A stretch of 64,000 nucleotides of DNA from PALSA-1296 sp037143335 (lineage in GTDB: Bacteria; Bacteroidota; Ignavibacteria; Palsa-1295): positions 1 to 64,000 of the forward strand of contig JBAWZA010000011.1 in assembly GCA_037143335.1 (NCBI GenBank), read 5' to 3'. The position numbers and the translations under genes were made by a program. This document shows positions 61,581 to 64,000 of this stretch, in pieces. Below the pieces are notes generated by a model, which did not search any database, was not told the origin of the DNA, and was given only the letters and a program-made list of their open reading frames with translations. Position 1 is the stretch's first letter. Every line of letters begins with the position of its first letter.

Positions 61581-63410
61581 TTAATTGGTTGATGAGGCTT
61601 TGTAATTGCCGCCAGAAGCCCCTCTGATCTTCCACCAAGCTTGGTTGAAGCCAGGACGCACTGCATTGAAGCTCACGTTATCGAAACGGTCTATATACAC
61701 GCATGGATTCTCAGGTACCCAGAGGATGCAATTGGCTTGATCTTCATAAAATACTTTTTGGAATTCCCTCTGCAAGTCCATTCTTTTTGTCTCTTCAAAT
61801 TCCTGACGAATTGCTTCGAGTAAATGATCTGCGACAGGGCTGTTATAGCCGCTGTAGTTCGAGCCACGGTTCTTTGCTTGCGATGAATGATAGAGTTGGT
61901 AGTTATCTGTCTCGTATGGATCAGCTTGCCACGAACCGTATGTGGCATCAAACTTATGATCGCGTTGACGGTCGAGCAGCACCGACCACTCCGTCGTCTG
62001 AACACTTGCATCAATGCCGATTTTTCTCATTGCCTCGGCTATGATGAGCAATACATTTTTTCTTACCTCATTGCCTGCATTTGTGGTGAATGTAAATTTG
62101 AACGGAGTTGATTTGCCGTCAATGACTTTATCCAGAATCCCATCACCATCATGATCTTTCCAGCCTGCGCTATCCAAGATTCGCTTTGCCATTTCGGGAT
62201 CGTAAGGAATCAACGGTAAATTTTTATTATACTCTTTCCGCCAAAATGGGATTGCTGATTGAGTCTGTTTTGCTAAACCGAAAAGCACTTTGTCTATAAT
62301 TGATTTGCGATCAACGACATGTGCCAATGCCCACCGAACCTTTTGCTCCTTGAAAAGTGGGTTTTGCAAATTCCAATTGATGAGTACAAAGGAGCCGAGT
62401 GGGAATGTGACCTTCTTGATAAACGGCTGCTTCAGTGTATCAATCTGAACGAAATACGGAGGCTGCAGGAATTCGATCACGTCAATATCTTTTGATTTAA
62501 TTGTTGTGACTGCGGCGTTCCAGTCTGTAATGACTTTATAAATCAGCGTATCGGGATACGTAACTCCTAAGGGCGAATTTCCCTTATTGGTGTACTGTGG
62601 ATTTCGAACTAAAATAATTCGATCATTGGTGCGCCACTCAGATAATTTGTATGGACCCGATCCTTGAATATATTTCGCTTCACGGCCTAATTCTGGAGTA
62701 ACCATCCACTGACCAAACTCTCGCATAGCCGGGTTCACTTGCATGTGTGCGGCTTTTGCGCTATCTATATCTTCGGCTTTTCCACTTTCAACGATGGAGG
62801 CAATATCATCCCAGGTGTATTGATCGGTCAAGTTCTTCGGATCCCAGATATGCTTTGGCAAAATAAAGAACGCATCCGCGAATGCTTGTTCTTTTACAAG
62901 AAAGTATGCCTTCCACATTTTGAATCTGACCTTGTAGGGATCACCATCAATCAATTCGCAACTATGGATATTATCAACGAACGTGCGCTTTTGTGCGGAG
63001 TAGGTGTTGAGTGGGTTCTTCAATGCTTTCAAGCTAAAGATCACATCAGCTCCAGTCATTTCTTTGCCGTCAGCGAACTTCACACCTTTGCGCAGCGTAA
63101 AATCATAGGTCATGTGGTCGGCTGACTCAACCGGCATTGACTCAGCCAACCATGGCACATCTACTTGCATTGTCTGCGGATTAATTCTGAGCAGTCGTTC
63201 AAAAATCTGTTCTTCGACGTACGTCTCATCTGCGCCTGTTGAATTCTGCGGATTCAATCGCTCAAGTTCGTTGAGGAGATGCTGGACGACAAGGTTAGAG
63301 GTCGAGAGATTATTCGTCCCAGGACCCGAGGATTTCCCTCCACATCCAGCGACGAGTAGAGCGACGCTAAGTGACAATGAAATGAATAAAGTGCGAGAAA
63401 TAGTGTTCAT
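61581..63410 (-). CDS. ABC transporter substrate-binding lipoprotein, family 5 (oligopeptide-type)
   Basis: A 609-residue periplasmic binding protein with a clear lipobox (SVALLVAGCGG, Cys23). The family 5 features are present: LLRINPQTMQVDVPWLAESM, MTYDFTLRKGVKFADGKEMTGADVIFSL (~100-125, split here), then YIQGSGPYKLSEW, and the late TYGSWQADPYETDNYQLYHSSQA and FYEDQANCILWVPE. It would bind peptides or similar ligands for a Dpp/Opp-type importer. No permease or ATPase gene is adjacent, so it is an orphan binding protein or the operon was broken. Confidence 0.9.
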   Translation of the reverse strand: MNTISRTLFISLSLSVALLVAGCGGKSSGPGTNNLSTSNLVVQHLLNELERLNPQNSTGADETYVEEQIFERLLRINPQTMQVDVPWLAESMPVESADHMTYDFTLRKGVKFADGKEMTGADVIFSLKALKNPLNTYSAQKRTFVDNIHSCELIDGDPYKVRFKMWKAYFLVKEQAFADAFFILPKHIWDPKNLTDQYTWDDIASIVESGKAEDIDSAKAAHMQVNPAMREFGQWMVTPELGREAKYIQGSGPYKLSEWRTNDRIILVRNPQYTNKGNSPLGVTYPDTLIYKVITDWNAAVTTIKSKDIDVIEFLQPPYFVQIDTLKQPFIKKVTFPLGSFVLINWNLQNPLFKEQKVRWALAHVVDRKSIIDKVLFGLAKQTQSAIPFWRKEYNKNLPLIPYDPEMAKRILDSAGWKDHDGDGILDKVIDGKSTPFKFTFTTNAGNEVRKNVLLIIAEAMRKIGIDASVQTTEWSVLLDRQRDHKFDATYGSWQADPYETDNYQLYHSSQAKNRGSNYSGYNSPVADHLLEAIRQEFEETKRMDLQREFQKVFYEDQANCILWVPENPCVYIDRFDNVSFNAVRPGFNQAWWKIRGASGGNYKASSTN

Positions 63411-63481
63411 GGATATGACTATTAATTGAGAGATAATATTTTTTACGCTTTAACAATACAAATCATACCCAATTTGGTTCA

Positions 63482-63781
63482 ATGAAATATTTTGCAATTC
63501 TCACAGACTACATCGCGCCGATGGAGAGCGTCGTCGAAATTACACCCGAACACCGAGCATATCTCAAGACCCAGTACGATGCAGGCATCATGCTCTTTAG
63601 CGGTCCGCTTGTGCCGCGAACAGGGGGTATGCTCTTTGCGCAAGCGAACGACAGAGCGGACATTGATGCCATGATAGCCAGAGACCCGTTTCATCTAAAA
63701 CAGATCGCAACCTACACCGTGATAGAGACTTCGCCTGTTATGTGGGCAACCGAGCTAAACAAAATCTTCGAAGCTGCGTAG
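63482..63781 (+). CDS. YciI family protein
   Basis: A 99-residue ferredoxin-like (dimeric alpha/beta barrel) protein. Signature residues are MKYFAILTDYI at the start, H in EHRAYLKTQYDAGIMLFSGPL, and the DIDAMIARDPFHLKQIATYTVIE block, where the D-P-F-x-x residues match the YciI/YCII core. The His and Asp are the proposed active-site pair. The function of the family is not settled. It stands alone between the binding-protein gene (divergent) and the DUF58 gene 9 bp downstream, with which it may be transcribed. Confidence 0.88.
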   Translation: MKYFAILTDYIAPMESVVEITPEHRAYLKTQYDAGIMLFSGPLVPRTGGMLFAQANDRADIDAMIARDPFHLKQIATYTVIETSPVMWATELNKIFEAA

Positions 63782-63790
63782 AGATTCCTG

Positions 63791-64000
63791 ATGCCCGAAC
63801 TCATTACACCTACAACTGATTACCTCCGCCCCGAGCACGTCTCGAAGCTTGGGAATTTTGAGCTTGTCGCAAAATTTGTCGTCGAGGGATTCATCACAGG
63901 TCTGCATAAATCTCCCTATCACGGGTTTAGTGTGGAGTTTGCAGAGCATAGACCTTACCTACCGGGCGATCCGATTCGTAACATTGATTGGAAGCTCTTT
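63791..64000 (+). CDS. DUF58 domain-containing protein (N-terminal part)
   Basis: The first 70 codons of a gene that continues past the window. It starts at ATG 63791. YLRPEHVSKLGNFELVAKFVVEGF leads into GLHKSPYHGFSVEFAEHRPYLPGDPIRNIDWKLF (split here), the sequence preceding the conserved R-x-Y-x-x-G-D-x-x-R-x-I-D-W of DUF58. Such proteins contain a vWA-like domain and often sit next to MoxR ATPases. The ATPase would be expected just outside the window. Confidence 0.85.
   Translation, partial: MPELITPTTDYLRPEHVSKLGNFELVAKFVVEGFITGLHKSPYHGFSVEFAEHRPYLPGDPIRNIDWKLF

Noticed and set aside
1..64000. tRNA, rRNA or tmRNA genes
   Set aside because: No cloverleaf with TTCRA arm and CCA end, nor any rRNA stretch, was recognised in the larger gaps; a covariance scan could still find one.

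Overview
The window looks like a chromosomal segment of a Bacteroidota/Chlorobi-group (FCB superphylum) bacterium. The best lineage guess is Ignavibacteria or Candidatus Kapabacteria. The reasons are nine proteins with C-terminal type IX secretion (T9SS) sorting domains, N-termini ending in the S/A-Q cleavage pattern, few clear Shine-Dalgarno sequences, TAnnTTTG-like promoters, and Kelch, delta-60 and choice-of-anchor-D surface proteins. The genus is an inference; no marker gene was searched.

Region 1 (1-8.5 kb) is an accessory block: an HK97-type phage head module on the minus strand (portal, prohead protease, major capsid protein, head-tail connector) with a DUF5675/holin-like pair placed between capsid and connector. 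Three tandem paralogous lipoprotein genes lie on the plus strand between protease and portal; the first is broken by an in-frame TAA. No terminase or integrase is visible, so this is an incomplete or domesticated prophage, or one that continues to the left. An XRE-type regulator sits at its right edge. The block is rich in inverted repeats.

Region 2 (8.7-23.5 kb) is mostly housekeeping: an OmpA-family protein, the heat-shock set hrcA-grpE-dnaJ with a trailing helix-hairpin-helix gene, a T9SS protein, and the tightly packed set rsmD-coaD-aminotransferase-hldA-like kinase. On the minus strand follows a compact run rsmA > PAP2 > birA > coaX > nadC (ribosome maturation, lipid, biotin, CoA and NAD metabolism).

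Region 3 (23.6-41.2 kb) begins with a giant glycine-rich T9SS protein. A plus-strand run follows: asparaginase-type Ntn hydrolase, SDR, CMD-family protein, a propeller lipoprotein, proline dehydrogenase, a DUF2203 protein, a dihaem cytochrome c and a secreted protein of unknown function. A second giant T9SS protein with seven Cys-paired Ig-like modules lies on the minus strand, and dnaN-recF follow. dnaA is not in the window.

Region 4 (41.3-55.8 kb) is a surface-protein island: three Kelch paralogues, two delta-60 paralogues, a multicopper oxidase with a Tat-like N-terminus and a T9SS C-terminus, a glycine-rich tail-fibre-like secreted protein and a cysteine-rich secreted protein, interrupted by a polytopic membrane protein and an ammonium transporter.

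Region 5 (55.8-64 kb) has a hairpin-rich 560-bp gap with an 11-G tract, a fused 2-oxo acid dehydrogenase E1 alpha/beta gene, a bifunctional-nuclease/UVR protein, etfB-etfA, a 555-bp gap with DnaA-box-like sites, an oligopeptide-binding lipoprotein, a YciI protein and the start of a DUF58 gene. Four copies of a nested palindromic repeat of about 80-86 bp are scattered across the window. No tRNA, rRNA or CRISPR array was seen.
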